A DNA stretch of 64,000 nucleotides from Marinobacter lipolyticus SM19 (GCF_000397065.2 NZ_KE007327.1:241214-305213), one strand, 5' to 3'. Counted from the stretch's first letter, positions 18,264 through 27,217 are shown. Numbers and translations: made by a program. The notes: generated from the sequence alone by a model not told the origin.

Positions 18264-19427
18264 CTAGAGGAGTGGCATGCCCAAAGCCTGCCGACCGATC
18301 CACAATTTTAACAGGTCTGTTGTGGGTGACATGACGTGGGCGGCCCGAGCATCACGCAGACGGCGCGCCTGGGCATCGTTATCCTGGTAGGCCCTGCCGC
18401 CACAACAGCTCATGGCCTCGTTTGTCACGTATACGGCAGTATCTGCCGATTCAGCTTTCGCCATCATGATCTGGGTCAGTGCTTCAGGGTGTCCCTGATC
18501 CACGAGATAGGCTGCTCGGTAGAGCAGGGCGCGGCATCTGTCGACCGCAATCTTCATCTGGGCAACGCGATACTGGATGACATCTTGATCGGCCAATCCA
18601 TTGCCGGCGTGGGAATAGGTTCGGTGGCTGATCTGGTCGATGGTCTGGTTGAGCGATGCCAGAGCCAGGCCTGTATAGGTTGCTGCCATGGCTGTAAGAA
18701 AGTACGGGGTAATGACCTCAAATACATACCAGATCTGATCACCCTCTTCTCCGAGAAGGTTGTTCGTCGGAACCTGGACCTGGTCGAGCTGCATGCCGCG
18801 AGATGAATTCCCGCGCATGCCGAAACCTCGCCAGTCCGGCAGCCAACGGATGCCGGGAGTGTCGTGGTCGACCATCAGGCAGTTGAAGTCACCGCCACCG
18901 GAGGTCTGGCCACTGACCTGGGTAGAGATGACATAGGAGTCAGCATGTCCGCCATTGGTCACAAACTGTTTGGTGCCATGGATATCAAAATGGCCATCGA
19001 CTCGCGACAACTGTGTTTGCGGAAGATAAAAGTGAGCACCGGTGCCGGCTTCTGAAAGGGCGAGAGTGGTGATATGGCGGTTATCTGCAATGGGGACAAG
19101 GTATTTATCCTGCTGATACCTGGTGGCCTTGCTCGCAATGACGGCGGAGCCGACACAGTGCATGGCGTAGCACAGGGCCGAAGAACTGCACCCTTGAGCC
19201 AGGGTTTCGATGATTGCAGCGAGTGCAAGAAGTCCCTGCTCGTGACCGCCCAGTCTTTTGGGCACATGAAGCCCCATCAGATCCGCCTGTGCCAATGCCT
19301 CAAAGGCATGGCTCGGCCACTGTGCGTTTTCGTCCACCTTTTGCGCTTCCGGGGCCAACACCTGGTCGGTGATGTCTTTGGCGACATGGCGGAGTTTTAT
19401 CAGGTTGGGAGGGAGCAGTTCATCCAT
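18264..19427 (-). CDS. Acyl-CoA dehydrogenase-like flavoprotein lacking the canonical catalytic Glu
   Basis: 387 aa with the full acyl-CoA dehydrogenase fold: N-terminal helical domain, beta domain with the FAD-contacting ALSEAGTGAH and KQFVTNGG stretches, and the C-terminal bundle ending RDARAAHVMSPTTDLLK. In medium-chain enzymes the base is the Glu of IYEGT; the aligned position here is Ser (VMSPT). Relatives with this change include flavin-dependent monooxygenases and enzymes whose Glu lies elsewhere, so the reaction is uncertain. It precedes a diguanylate cyclase gene by 16 bp. Flavin binding is well supported; dehydrogenation of an acyl-CoA is not. Confidence 0.85.
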   Translation of the reverse strand: MDELLPPNLIKLRHVAKDITDQVLAPEAQKVDENAQWPSHAFEALAQADLMGLHVPKRLGGHEQGLLALAAIIETLAQGCSSSALCYAMHCVGSAVIASKATRYQQDKYLVPIADNRHITTLALSEAGTGAHFYLPQTQLSRVDGHFDIHGTKQFVTNGGHADSYVISTQVSGQTSGGGDFNCLMVDHDTPGIRWLPDWRGFGMRGNSSRGMQLDQVQVPTNNLLGEEGDQIWYVFEVITPYFLTAMAATYTGLALASLNQTIDQISHRTYSHAGNGLADQDVIQYRVAQMKIAVDRCRALLYRAAYLVDQGHPEALTQIMMAKAESADTAVYVTNEAMSCCGGRAYQDNDAQARRLRDARAAHVMSPTTDLLKLWIGRQALGMPLL

Positions 19428-19573
19428 GAGCTTGGGATACCTTTTACTGCCAATTTTTTGAATGGACCGTTACAGTTTTAGCAGACTATAACGTGACTGC
19501 CTATCCTGATCTGTACGAGATTGCAGAAAAGTTGATCCTGCCCCGGAGTTTCGGACCATTTAAAACTAGGGGC

Positions 19574-19602
19574 AGTTCACCTCCGCTATTCGGAGGTGAA
19601 CT
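19574..19602. repeat. Perfect 12-bp inverted repeat with 5-nt loop
   Basis: AGTTCACCTCCG, loop CTATT, then the exact reverse complement. It lies in the 357-bp gap 19428-19784, with no T run on either side. The surrounding bases on plus contain a short open stretch (ending LGPFLDGRS) with no start signal, which might be the end of a decayed gene. Nothing else is recognised between 19428 and 19700. Confidence 0.5.
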
Positions 19603-19720
19603 TGACGATGCAGTATGCATATTTGTCGGCTGGTGCATTGGCGGAAGTGGTGAAATTAGGACCTTTTCTTGATGGTCGGTCATAGGCCGCGCTTATTCGA
19701 TTGTGATATGCAATCAGAAA

Positions 19721-19753
19721 AAACGATATCGAAACGATATACAATGTATATAC
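19721..19753 (+). promoter_or_regulatory. Operator-like repeats before the ribbon-helix-helix gene
   Basis: AAACGATAT occurs at 19721-19729 and 19732-19740, an 11-bp period, overlapping the palindrome CGATATCG (19724-19731), and is followed by the palindrome GTATATAC (19746-19753). Closely phased short half-sites of this kind are what ribbon-helix-helix dimers bind. The gene begins 32 bp downstream, so autoregulation is a reasonable inference. Confidence 0.45.
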
Positions 19754-19784
19754 TTAAATAGATTCTCAGTTCATTGGGTATTTC

Positions 19785-19985
19785 ATGGCCGACGAAGGTA
19801 TTTCCGAAAAGAAGTTGAAGCCCCGCAAGAAGAAAGCGGGCAAGAAAGACTCACAACTACTCATACGGATTAACAGTGCAGAGCGGGATGAATTTATCTC
19901 GTTGTGCGAAGAGCTGGATACAAGTGCAGCCAGAGAGGTAAGAAAGTTCATTCGCAACTTTATCCGAACGCACAAGGATGACTGA
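19785..19985 (+). CDS. Small basic ribbon-helix-helix-like protein
   Basis: 66 aa. A Lys/Arg-rich N-terminal arm (residues 9-22) precedes a pattern QLLIRINSAERDEFISLCEE, a beta-strand then helix typical of ribbon-helix-helix DNA-binding proteins (Arc/MetJ/antitoxin type), and a second helix rich in Arg. No strong ribosome site is visible. Phased repeats upstream suggest it controls itself. It is followed 41 bp downstream by a 41-aa Lys-rich protein. An antitoxin-like or chromosome-associated role is possible, but no toxin family is recognised. Confidence 0.65.
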   Translation: MADEGISEKKLKPRKKKAGKKDSQLLIRINSAERDEFISLCEELDTSAAREVRKFIRNFIRTHKDD

Positions 19986-20026
19986 GGACGTTTAACTCAA
20001 GCAATCACACATTTCGGAGTGAAAAC

Positions 20027-20152
20027 ATGTCTAAGAAAGCTTCTAAGAAAGTGACCAGCCTTAAAAAAGAAATCAAAACTCGTAAGCAAAAGATCGCCAA
20101 GCAAGAAGGCAAGCTGAAGAGCCTAAAGAAGAAGCTGAAGAAAGCGGCCTAA
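20027..20152 (+). CDS. 41-aa lysine-rich coiled-coil micro-protein
   Basis: A short gene starting with GGAG eight bases before ATG: MSKKASKKVTSLKKEI then more Lys-rich heptads. About 19 of 41 residues are Lys, and Leu/Ile/Val fall at heptad positions, predicting a short amphipathic or coiled-coil helix with strong positive charge. An intrinsic terminator follows 63 bp after the stop, supporting expression with the upstream 66-aa gene. DNA or RNA binding, or membrane action, would fit; none is proven. Confidence 0.7.
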   Translation: MSKKASKKVTSLKKEIKTRKQKIAKQEGKLKSLKKKLKKAA

Positions 20153-20214
20153 GCGGTCGTATAGCGACTCGTATTCACGACCTTGTGGGTGCGTTAGTTT
20201 GTATTACGTGAAGG

Positions 20215-20242
20215 AGCCCTGCCCATGTGCGGGGCTTTTTTT
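20215..20242 (+). terminator. Intrinsic terminator of the micro-protein unit
   Basis: 8-bp stem AGCCCTGC / GCGGGGCT (one T-G pair) with a CCATGT loop, followed by a seven-T run at 20236-20242. Confidence 0.88.
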
Positions 20243-20272
20243 ATTTTGGGTGAGCCTGTTGCAGGTTTAGGG

Positions 20273-20572
20273 TCAGCCAGGTCGTTGTGGATTGTAGTTA
20301 GTGAAATTGGATGGAGCTCGGCGCTTTGAGCCAGGCACTTTGGTAAAGGCTTTCCAATCAACGATGTTGCCTTGGGTATCAAAATGGACAAAGCCTGCAT
20401 AGTCCTCTTCGTCATGCCAGGTTTTTATATAGCCAACGACTTCACCATCTTCAGACAGCATTTCAAAAGAACGGCGATTTCTTTCGCGGGACACCATTTC
20501 GGAGGCTTCGTGGATGATTTCGTTGAGGTGGCAGTTTGGATCGTTCAGAAGAGTGAGCAGATCGGGATTCAT
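20273..20572 (-). CDS. Hypothetical protein
   Basis: 99 aa if started at the ATG at 20572, which has GGGAG nine bases upstream; in-frame Met codons farther up lack a ribosome site. No signal peptide or membrane segment. The middle (EDGEVVGYIKTWHDEEDYAGFVHFDTQGNI, quoted only as an acidic beta-rich stretch) is not assigned to a family. It stands alone between the micro-protein unit and the tRNA. Function unknown. Confidence 0.6.
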   Translation of the reverse strand: MNPDLLTLLNDPNCHLNEIIHEASEMVSRERNRRSFEMLSEDGEVVGYIKTWHDEEDYAGFVHFDTQGNIVDWKAFTKVPGSKRRAPSNFTNYNPQRPG

Positions 20573-20873
20573 TGGGGGGGGCTCCCTTTCATTCATCAAA
20601 AGACTGAAAATCAGTTCATAAGCTTGTCGAAGTTTATACCAACAATGTTTCAAGGGAATAACATAGTTAAATACTAATTACGTATAAAAATGGTCAGCTA
20701 ATAACCCAGGTTGCAATTAGACGGCGGTGCGCAATCAGATGGTTTTGGCCTCGAGCCTGTTGTCTTTCGCAAGAAAAACTGAGAAGGAATGCACTGCGTT
20801 AGTTTTGTCGTTGACGGTCGGTTGACACCTAGGCGGCATGAGAGGTGGGGGTGTATCGTAAGTATTGGAAAAA
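20573..20873. other. Intergenic gap, no gene seen
   Basis: 301 bp between the tRNA 3' end and the hypothetical gene. It is AT-rich around 20630-20695 and would contain the promoter of the hypothetical gene on minus. A TTTTT run directly follows the tRNA CCA on the minus strand and may help end that transcript. No ORF or hairpin of note. Confidence 0.5.
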
Positions 20874-20950
20874 TGGTGGGCCCACCTGGACTCGAACCAG
20901 GGACCAAAGGATTATGAGTCCTCTGCTCTAACCAACTGAGCTATAGGCCC
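20874..20950 (-). tRNA. ileX: tRNA-Ile2 (anticodon CAU, lysidine-modified)
   Basis: 77-nt cloverleaf with encoded CCA. The anticodon loop is CTCATAA, so the anticodon is CAU, which could be Met or Ile2. C4-G69 and C5-G68 pairs in the acceptor stem are the identity elements used by TilS, and the acceptor, D-arm and TTCGAGT arm resemble Ile2 rather than elongator Met. The gene lies directly downstream of rpoD, where E. coli carries ileX. It would read AUA codons after conversion of C34 to lysidine. Confidence 0.8.
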
Positions 20951-21010
20951 TTATGCAGCGACTGCTGTTTTAAGGTTTGCTTTGTGGAGTCGTCCCGGAG
21001 GGAAGAACAA

Positions 21011-21048
21011 AGCGGGCGCCATTATACCGGTGAGGGGTGGCGCCCGCT
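21011..21048 (-). promoter_or_regulatory. rpoD hairpin overlapping a TATAAT -10 element for the tRNA
   Basis: An 11-bp inverted repeat AGCGGGCGCCA / TGGCGCCCGCT lies 16 bp past the rpoD stop and may end that transcript. Its minus-strand reading also contains TATAAT (21026-21021) followed by a GC-rich discriminator, the usual form of a stringently controlled tRNA promoter, about 70 bp before the tRNA. The -35 is poor. Confidence 0.45.
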
Positions 21049-21063
21049 ACTGTTGTTGCCGTG

Positions 21064-22902
21064 TTATCCGTTGCCCTGGTCGTCAATGAAGCCGCGCAGG
21101 TGATCGGAGCGGGAAGGGTGGCGCAGTTTGCGCAGGGCCTTGGCTTCGATCTGACGGATACGCTCCCGGGTGACGTCGAACTGTTTGCCGACTTCTTCCA
21201 GGGTGTGATCGGTGTTCATTTCGATCCCGAAGCGCATGCGCAGTACCTTGGACTCGCGAGCGGTGAGGCCGGCCAGTACTGAGCGGGTGGCTTCCCGCAG
21301 ACCTTCGGCGGTCGCGGAGTCCACCGGCGAGAGCGCCTGGATGTCCTCAATGAAATCTCCCAGATGGCTGTCTTCATCATCGCCGATCGGAGTTTCCATG
21401 GAGATCGGTTCTTTGGCGATCTTCAGCACCTTGCGGATCTTGTCCTCGGGCATTTCCATACGCTCGCCAAGCTCTTCCGGCGTGGGTTCGCGACCCATTT
21501 CCTGCAGCATCTGGCGGGAGATGCGGTTGAGCTTGTTGATGGTTTCAATCATGTGCACCGGAATACGGATGGTGCGGGCCTGGTCCGCAATGGAGCGGGT
21601 GATGGCCTGACGAATCCACCAGGTGGCGTAGGTTGAGAACTTGTAGCCACGACGGTATTCGAACTTGTCGACAGCCTTCATCAGGCCGATGTTGCCTTCC
21701 TGGATCAGGTCCAGGAACTGCAGGCCGCGGTTGGTATATTTCTTGGCGATGGAAATAACCAGTCGCAGGTTGGCTTCAACCATTTCTTTCTTGGCGCGGC
21801 GGGCCTTGGCTTCGCCGATGGAAACACGACGGTTGATTTCCTTGATGTCGGAAACTTCCAGGTCCACTTCGGTCTGGATGTTATGGATGCGCTTTTGCAG
21901 ACGCACGATTTCGTCAATGCGCTCACCCACGGCAGAAGCATAGGGCTTCTTGCTCTTACCAATCTTTTCGGCCCAGTCCAGGCTGACTTCGTTGCCCGGG
22001 AACGACTTGATGAAATCCTTGCGGGGCATTTTGCATTCACGTACGCAGATCTGCATGATCGCGCGCTCGTTTTCACGCACCAGGTCGTTGGTGGAGCGAA
22101 CAACGTTGACCAGCTCCTCGAAGGCCTTATTGCCCAGCTTGAAGGGGGCGAATACCTGTCCCAGCTCGTTCAGGGCCAGCTGGGTTTTCTTGTCGCCACG
22201 GCCGTACTTTTCCAGTGCCTCGTGGGCGGCATCAAGCTTTTCCTTCAGCAGCTCGAAACGCAGGCGAGTCTCTTCAGGATCCGGGCCGCTTTCGGTTTCT
22301 TCTTCCGAGTCGTCATCGTCGTCGGATGAGTCGCTGTCATTGCTGCTTTCGACCGGTGTTTCCTCGCCCATGAATGGCTCGGCGTCGTCCGGATCCAGAA
22401 AGCCGGTAACGATGTCATTAATACGACCTTCGTTCTCGATAATACGCTCGTACGCCTGCAGCACCGTGCCGGCAGTGCCCGGGAAATGGGCCACGGCCGC
22501 CATCACATCGCGAATACCTTCCTCAATGCGCTTGGCAATGACGATTTCGCCTTCGCGGGTCAGCAGTTCAACGGTACCCATTTCCCGCATGTACATGCGG
22601 ACCGGGTCAGTGGTACGACCGGCGTCAGTCTCTACAGCGGCGAGGGCAGCAGCGGCTTCAGCGGCAGCAGCTTCGTCGGCGGTGGAGTCACCTTCGGTCA
22701 TGATCAGGGTGTCGGCGTCGGGGGTTTCCTCGCACACCTGGATGCCCATGTCATTGATCATGCGAATGATATCTTCGACCTGATCCGGGTCGGCAATGTC
22801 TTCCGGAAGGTGGTCGTTTACCTCGGCGTAAGTCAGGTAACCTTGTTCCTTGCCTCGTGCAATGAGGTCTTTCAAACGTGATTTCTGCGAATTGCCTGAC
22901 AT
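21064..22902 (-). CDS. rpoD: Primary RNA polymerase sigma factor RpoD (sigma-70)
   Basis: 612 aa from the ATG at 22902 (AGGG five bases upstream; a GTG two codons earlier lacks one). Region 1.1 is at the N-terminus, an acidic Asp/Ser-rich non-conserved insert spans about residues 195-225, region 2 has the hallmark [13 protein letters not shown], and region 4.2 has the helix-turn-helix [20 protein letters not shown]. Length is normal. Last gene of the rpsU-dnaG-rpoD macromolecular synthesis operon. Confidence 0.98.
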   Translation of the reverse strand: MSGNSQKSRLKDLIARGKEQGYLTYAEVNDHLPEDIADPDQVEDIIRMINDMGIQVCEETPDADTLIMTEGDSTADEAAAAEAAAALAAVETDAGRTTDPVRMYMREMGTVELLTREGEIVIAKRIEEGIRDVMAAVAHFPGTAGTVLQAYERIIENEGRINDIVTGFLDPDDAEPFMGEETPVESSNDSDSSDDDDDSEEETESGPDPEETRLRFELLKEKLDAAHEALEKYGRGDKKTQLALNELGQVFAPFKLGNKAFEELVNVVRSTNDLVRENERAIMQICVRECKMPRKDFIKSFPGNEVSLDWAEKIGKSKKPYASAVGERIDEIVRLQKRIHNIQTEVDLEVSDIKEINRRVSIGEAKARRAKKEMVEANLRLVISIAKKYTNRGLQFLDLIQEGNIGLMKAVDKFEYRRGYKFSTYATWWIRQAITRSIADQARTIRIPVHMIETINKLNRISRQMLQEMGREPTPEELGERMEMPEDKIRKVLKIAKEPISMETPIGDDEDSHLGDFIEDIQALSPVDSATAEGLREATRSVLAGLTARESKVLRMRFGIEMNTDHTLEEVGKQFDVTRERIRQIEAKALRKLRHPSRSDHLRGFIDDQGNG

Positions 22903-23078
22903 AGACACCCTGTGAACTCGCTGGTAAAAGGAAAAAAAGTTAAACAGCCATTATAGCTGTCGCTCGGTTGCTCTGCCACCGGATGGTTAGATGGTGATCA
23001 ACGCTTCAAGTTTCAAGTGCAATACGGGTTTGACCCTGTATTTTCCCGTTTTTGTCCCGGACAACCATGGATTGCTGG

Positions 23079-24815
23079 TCAGTCCTCGGCTCGCTCGCTC
23101 AGGGCTTTTAACTCCTGGCGCTCTTCCGGCGTAAGGTCCGCCAGACTTCGCTTGGCAGACAGTAATGACATCAGGCGCTGCTTGCGGGCCGCTTCCTGAT
23201 TCGGGGACAGCAGTTCCCTGGCGCCGGCCAGGGTGCTTTCCCTTGACGGTATGTGTTCAATGCCGTCGAAGAGGTGGTAAAAACGCTCCCGCGCCTGCTT
23301 GTCCGTGGCCAGTGTGCGCACCAGTTTGCGGCGGTCACGGATCTGGCGTTCCAGTATCCAGTCCGCAAAGCGTTTTGCCTGGCCAAACTGTCGGGACTGG
23401 CGTGCCAGTTCGACGACATCACTGGCCATGTCAGGGGCTTCCAGTAGGGCCAGGCACAGAGTGCTGTCCTTGCTGAGCCTGACGTCAATCCGCTCTTCCT
23501 GAATCCTGTCGCGGCGTTCACCGAACCGTTTCTGCCCGTTTTGTGGGCGGCGGTTCTGCCAGTCGTTGCGGCCACTGCAAAGGCGCAACATTTCGTGCCA
23601 CATGGCATCCCGCAGGGTGCTTTTGGGCATCTTGTTCAGCAGTGGTTCCGCCCGGGCCCGGAGTTCTCCCCGATGCTCCGGCAACTGCAGGTCCAGCCCC
23701 TCGCTCTGTCGGTCAAACAGATAGCGGGACAATGGCGTGGCACCCTCAATGCGTTTCTGGAAAGCTTCCGGGCCTTCCTTGCGGATCAGTGTGTCCGGGT
23801 CTTCGCCGTCCGGCAGCATCAGGAACTGCAGGTGCATTCCATCCGCCATCAGCTCAAGGGCGTTCTCCAGGGCGCGATCCGCGGCGCGGAATCCGGCCTG
23901 GTCACCATCAAAGCAGAACACCAGGTGCCGTACCTGCCGGAGCAGGGCGGTCAGGCTGTCCTGATTGGTCGCTGTGCCCAGTGTGGCGACGGCAAAGTGG
24001 ATGTCGTGCTGTGCCAGCGCGATAACATCCATATAGCCTTCCACGACCAGCAGCTTGTCCAGTTGCCGGATGGCCTGTTTGGCTTCATACAGGCCGTAAA
24101 TCTCGCGGCTCTTGTGAAAAACATCGGACTCCGGAGAGTTGATGTATTTGGCCTTGTCGTCGCCAAGGGTTCGTCCCCCGAACGCCACGGTTTTTCCGCG
24201 GCTATTGCGAATCGGGAACATTACCCGATTGCGGAACAGGTCCCTGGGGCGGCCGTACTTATCGGAAACCGTACCGGTTTCAAGCAACGGTCCCTGCAGA
24301 TCACGATTGCAGGCATCAAATAGTGCCGTGCCCGTCGCAGGTGCATAGCCCAGTTGGTAAAGCTGGATTATGTTGTCGTCCAGCCCGCGTTGCCTGAGGT
24401 AGTCTCTCGCGAATTCGCCCTGTGGGCCGCGCAATGCGGACTGATAAAAGCGACTGGCATAATCCAGGGCGTCGGTCAGTGTCCGGGCCTGCTGGATTTC
24501 CTGCCGTGCACTTTGATCGTAAGGCACTTCCAGGCCGGCACGTTTCGCCAGTTCCTCGACCGCTTCGGTAAAACCCAGTCCTTCAAACTCCCGCACAAAG
24601 CTGATGGCGTCACCGTGAGCGCCGCAGCCGAAGCAATGGTAAAAGCCTTTATCAGGGCGTACGTTGAAAGACGGTGTCTTCTCATCATGGAACGGGCAGC
24701 AGGCTTTGTAGTTGGCGCCGGCCTTCTTTAGCGTGATGCGTGATCCTATAAGCTCTGCCAGGTCCACTCTATCCAGCAGATCTTCAACAAAACGTTGAGG
24801 GATCAGTCCGCTCAT
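23079..24815 (-). CDS. dnaG: DNA primase DnaG
   Basis: 578 aa. The ATG at 24815 is preceded by GGAG at 7 nt; the frame extends upstream without a better start. Zinc-binding CHC2 motif C40-x2-H43...C61-x2-C64, TOPRIM catalytic domain with VVEGYMDVI, and a C-terminal helicase-interaction region. It makes RNA primers for lagging-strand synthesis. Middle gene of the operon, 176 bp before rpoD, a gap that could hold a separate rpoD promoter. Confidence 0.97.
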   Translation of the reverse strand: MSGLIPQRFVEDLLDRVDLAELIGSRITLKKAGANYKACCPFHDEKTPSFNVRPDKGFYHCFGCGAHGDAISFVREFEGLGFTEAVEELAKRAGLEVPYDQSARQEIQQARTLTDALDYASRFYQSALRGPQGEFARDYLRQRGLDDNIIQLYQLGYAPATGTALFDACNRDLQGPLLETGTVSDKYGRPRDLFRNRVMFPIRNSRGKTVAFGGRTLGDDKAKYINSPESDVFHKSREIYGLYEAKQAIRQLDKLLVVEGYMDVIALAQHDIHFAVATLGTATNQDSLTALLRQVRHLVFCFDGDQAGFRAADRALENALELMADGMHLQFLMLPDGEDPDTLIRKEGPEAFQKRIEGATPLSRYLFDRQSEGLDLQLPEHRGELRARAEPLLNKMPKSTLRDAMWHEMLRLCSGRNDWQNRRPQNGQKRFGERRDRIQEERIDVRLSKDSTLCLALLEAPDMASDVVELARQSRQFGQAKRFADWILERQIRDRRKLVRTLATDKQARERFYHLFDGIEHIPSRESTLAGARELLSPNQEAARKQRLMSLLSAKRSLADLTPEERQELKALSERAED

Positions 24816-24862
24816 GATGACTCCGGTTGCGCAGTAATGCCGGCCTAGCGCCGCCAATAGCC

Positions 24863-24897
24863 AAAAATGCCGCCGAAGCCAGGCCTCGGCGGCATTT
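24863..24897 (-). terminator. Intrinsic terminator/attenuator between rpsU and dnaG
   Basis: Perfect 12-bp stem AAATGCCGCCGA / TCGGCGGCATTT, 9-nt loop, and a five-base U tract on the minus strand. It lies in the rpsU-dnaG gap, the same place as the partial terminator that lowers primase levels relative to S21 in the E. coli operon. Confidence 0.9.
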
Positions 24898-24969
24898 AGG
24901 AATCGCTCTGTGCAGCCTGCGGCTTAACAGGCGATTATTGGTATGCAGTCAAGCGGCGTCGGCTAAAGC

Positions 24970-25185
24970 TTAGTACAGACGCTCGAACTTGCGCTGTTCC
25001 CGCTGAAGCTTCTTGAGATGACGCTTAACGGCAGCGGCTGCCTTACGCTTGCGAACGGCTGTCGGCTTCTCGTAGTGCTCGCGACGACGTACTTCCGACA
25101 GTACACCTGCTTTTTCGCAGGAACGCTTGAAGCGACGCAGGGCTACGTCAAACGGTTCATTCTCTTTCACTTTAACAGCTGGCAT
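24970..25185 (-). CDS. rpsU: 30S ribosomal protein S21
   Basis: 71 aa, the standard length, with the characteristic start [20 protein letters not shown] and Arg/Lys-rich helical tail. S21 helps the 30S subunit engage Shine-Dalgarno sequences. First gene of the macromolecular synthesis operon, with a good sigma-70 promoter 120 bp upstream and a terminator after it. Confidence 0.98.
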   Translation of the reverse strand: MPAVKVKENEPFDVALRRFKRSCEKAGVLSEVRRREHYEKPTAVRKRKAAAAVKRHLKKLQREQRKFERLY

Positions 25186-25305
25186 TCGAAAATCACCTAC
25201 CTGATGTATTCGGTTTCTGTTTTGTCTGATCGACTCGTGCGTCGAATCGACTCGATACCTGGTCAGATTGGCTAAAACTCGACCAGTGCATATTTAAGGG
25301 CGGCA

Positions 25306-25335
25306 ATGATAGCCCCTGCTCCGGGGTAAGGTCAA
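25306..25335 (-). promoter_or_regulatory. Sigma-70 promoter of rpsU-dnaG-rpoD
   Basis: On minus, TTGACC (25335-25330), 18-nt spacer, TATCAT (25311-25306), then a GC-rich discriminator TGCCGCCC. A start near 25299 gives a leader of about 114 nt before rpsU. Confidence 0.65.
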
Positions 25336-25425
25336 TGTTTGTTCGATGAAACTGCCAGTGGGTTTCGGCTTTCTGCTAAAATAGCCGCCTTGACCATTCA
25401 TGCTACCCGTTGTGATCCATTATCT

Positions 25426-26481
25426 ATGCTGATTCTCGGAATTGAAACCTCCTGCGACGAGACCGGTGTCGCCCTCTACCACAGCGAGCAGGGGCTGTTG
25501 GCCCATGCACTGTTCAGTCAAATCGACATGCATGCGGACTATGGTGGCGTGGTGCCGGAACTGGCGTCGCGTGATCATGTTCGCAAGTTGCTGCCCCTGT
25601 GTGATCAGGTGTTGGCGGAAGCCGGATGCAGCCGCCAGGATCTCGAGGGAATCGCTTACACCGCCGGTCCCGGCCTGGTAGGGGCTCTGATGGTGGGCGG
25701 TTCTGTTGCCCACGCGTTGGGCTTTGCTCTGGGAATTCCGGTGTTGGGCGTGCATCACATGGAAGGCCATCTCCTGGCGCCTATGCTGGAGCCGCAGCCA
25801 CCGGCATTTCCGTTTGTGGCGTTGCTGGTCTCCGGTGGTCACACACAGCTGGTCCGGGTGGATGGCATCGGCGAATACGAGATGCTGGGCGAGTCCGTTG
25901 ACGATGCCGCTGGGGAGGCCTTTGACAAGACCGCGAAGATGCTCGGGCTAGACTATCCGGGTGGTCCGCGGGTGGCGGCGTTGGCGGAAAAAGGCACTCC
26001 GGACCGCTACCGGTTCCCGCGACCGATGACGGATCGCCCGGGGCTGGACTTCAGCTTCAGCGGCCTGAAAACGTTTACGCTCAATACCGTCACAGCGGCA
26101 GAAGAAGCCGGTGGCCTGGATGATCAGACGCGGGCGGATATTGCTCTGGCGTTTGAGGCTGCCGTAGTGGATACCCTGACCATCAAATGCCGGCGAGCTC
26201 TGGAGCAGACGGGCTGCAAACGGCTGGTTATTGCTGGTGGAGTAAGCGCTAACAAGCGCCTGAGAGCTGGCTTGGAGAAGATGACGGAAAAACTCAGGGC
26301 TGGTGTGTTCTACGCTCGCCCCGAGTTCTGCACCGACAACGGCGCCATGATTGCCTATGCCGGTTGTCAGCGAATTCGGGCGGGGCAGAGAGATGGGGAT
26401 CGTATTCTGGCGGTTCCGCGCTGGCCAATGAACACCTTGCCGCCGGTGTCACAGCCCCGGTCTAACGGGCTGGTGGACTAA
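25426..26481 (+). CDS. tsaD: tRNA N6-adenosine threonylcarbamoyltransferase TsaD
   Basis: 351 aa from the ATG that begins [14 protein letters not shown], the universal TsaD start; the frame is open for 29 codons further but those do not match the family. HHMEGHL supplies the metal-binding His pair and VSGGHTQL the nucleotide-binding loop. It completes t6A37 modification of ANN-decoding tRNAs with TsaB, TsaC and TsaE. Divergent from rpsU, as in many gammaproteobacteria. Confidence 0.97.
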   Translation: MLILGIETSCDETGVALYHSEQGLLAHALFSQIDMHADYGGVVPELASRDHVRKLLPLCDQVLAEAGCSRQDLEGIAYTAGPGLVGALMVGGSVAHALGFALGIPVLGVHHMEGHLLAPMLEPQPPAFPFVALLVSGGHTQLVRVDGIGEYEMLGESVDDAAGEAFDKTAKMLGLDYPGGPRVAALAEKGTPDRYRFPRPMTDRPGLDFSFSGLKTFTLNTVTAAEEAGGLDDQTRADIALAFEAAVVDTLTIKCRRALEQTGCKRLVIAGGVSANKRLRAGLEKMTEKLRAGVFYARPEFCTDNGAMIAYAGCQRIRAGQRDGDRILAVPRWPMNTLPPVSQPRSNGLVD

Positions 26482-26488
26482 ACTGGCG

Positions 26489-27073
26489 CTAGAATCGGGT
26501 TTCCCGCCCCTGGGCCAGACGAACCAGATTATTGCGATGGCGCACGACGATCAGAATGGCGAGCAAGCCGAACAGGGGCAGGGTTTTGGGTTCGATGAGT
26601 GCACTGATCAGCGGTCCACTGACGATGGCAATGATCGATGCCAACGCCGAGATGCGCCAACGCCACATGACCAGTGCCCAAATTACTGCAAGTAACAGCG
26701 TGGTCAGGGGCGCCAGCGCCAAACCCGAGCCCAGTGCAGTTGCCACGCCCTTGCCGCCTTTGAACCGGTAGAAAATGGGTACCATGTGGCCCGTGACCGC
26801 GCACAGTGCAACCATGGCCTGGGCCAGGATCGACAGTCCAGCGGCGTTGGCCAGCCACACTGGTCCGAAGCCCTTGGCGGCATCCAGCAGCAGGGTCAGG
26901 ACAGCAGGCGCCCAGCCGCCGTTACGGTAGACGTTGGTCGCTCCGGGGTTGCCAGATCCCAGTGCGCGGGGGTCTGGCAGCTTCCAGAGCTTGCAGATCT
27001 CAAGGGCAAACAGCACGGAGCCGGCCAGGTAGGCCAGAGCACACAGCAGGACTATCAGTAAAGGATCGCTCAT
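26489..27073 (-). CDS. plsY: Glycerol-3-phosphate acyltransferase PlsY
   Basis: 194 aa from the ATG at 27073. About five transmembrane helices with the three PlsY motifs: GSGNPGATN, KGGKG and VRHRNN. It transfers an acyl group from acyl-phosphate to glycerol-3-phosphate in the inner membrane, starting phospholipid synthesis. The frame extends 23 codons upstream, but that stretch is not part of the family. Convergent with tsaD, 7 bp apart. Confidence 0.95.
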   Translation of the reverse strand: MSDPLLIVLLCALAYLAGSVLFALEICKLWKLPDPRALGSGNPGATNVYRNGGWAPAVLTLLLDAAKGFGPVWLANAAGLSILAQAMVALCAVTGHMVPIFYRFKGGKGVATALGSGLALAPLTTLLLAVIWALVMWRWRISALASIIAIVSGPLISALIEPKTLPLFGLLAILIVVRHRNNLVRLAQGRETRF

Positions 27074-27217
27074 TGAATTCACGGGCAATTGTTCCGGAGC
27101 AAAGACGCGTCCGGTGGATTTATGCGAAAATGCCAGCCCCACGAACGCCGCAGGCCGAGAATCACACAGTATCCGTAGCCTGTACGTTATTCAATCAGCA
27201 AAGAGTGTAATAATCCG

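Noticed and set aside
19501..19683. Insertion-sequence remnant or transposase fragment
   Set aside because: No recognisable transposase residues or terminal repeats; left as an unexplained inverted repeat.
20874..20950. Elongator tRNA-Met
   Set aside because: Acceptor-stem C4-G69 and C5-G68 and location after rpoD fit tRNA-Ile2.
23021..23043. AATAC-GGGT...ACCC-GTATT palindrome after dnaG as a terminator
   Set aside because: Bulged stem and no U tract; not strong enough to list.
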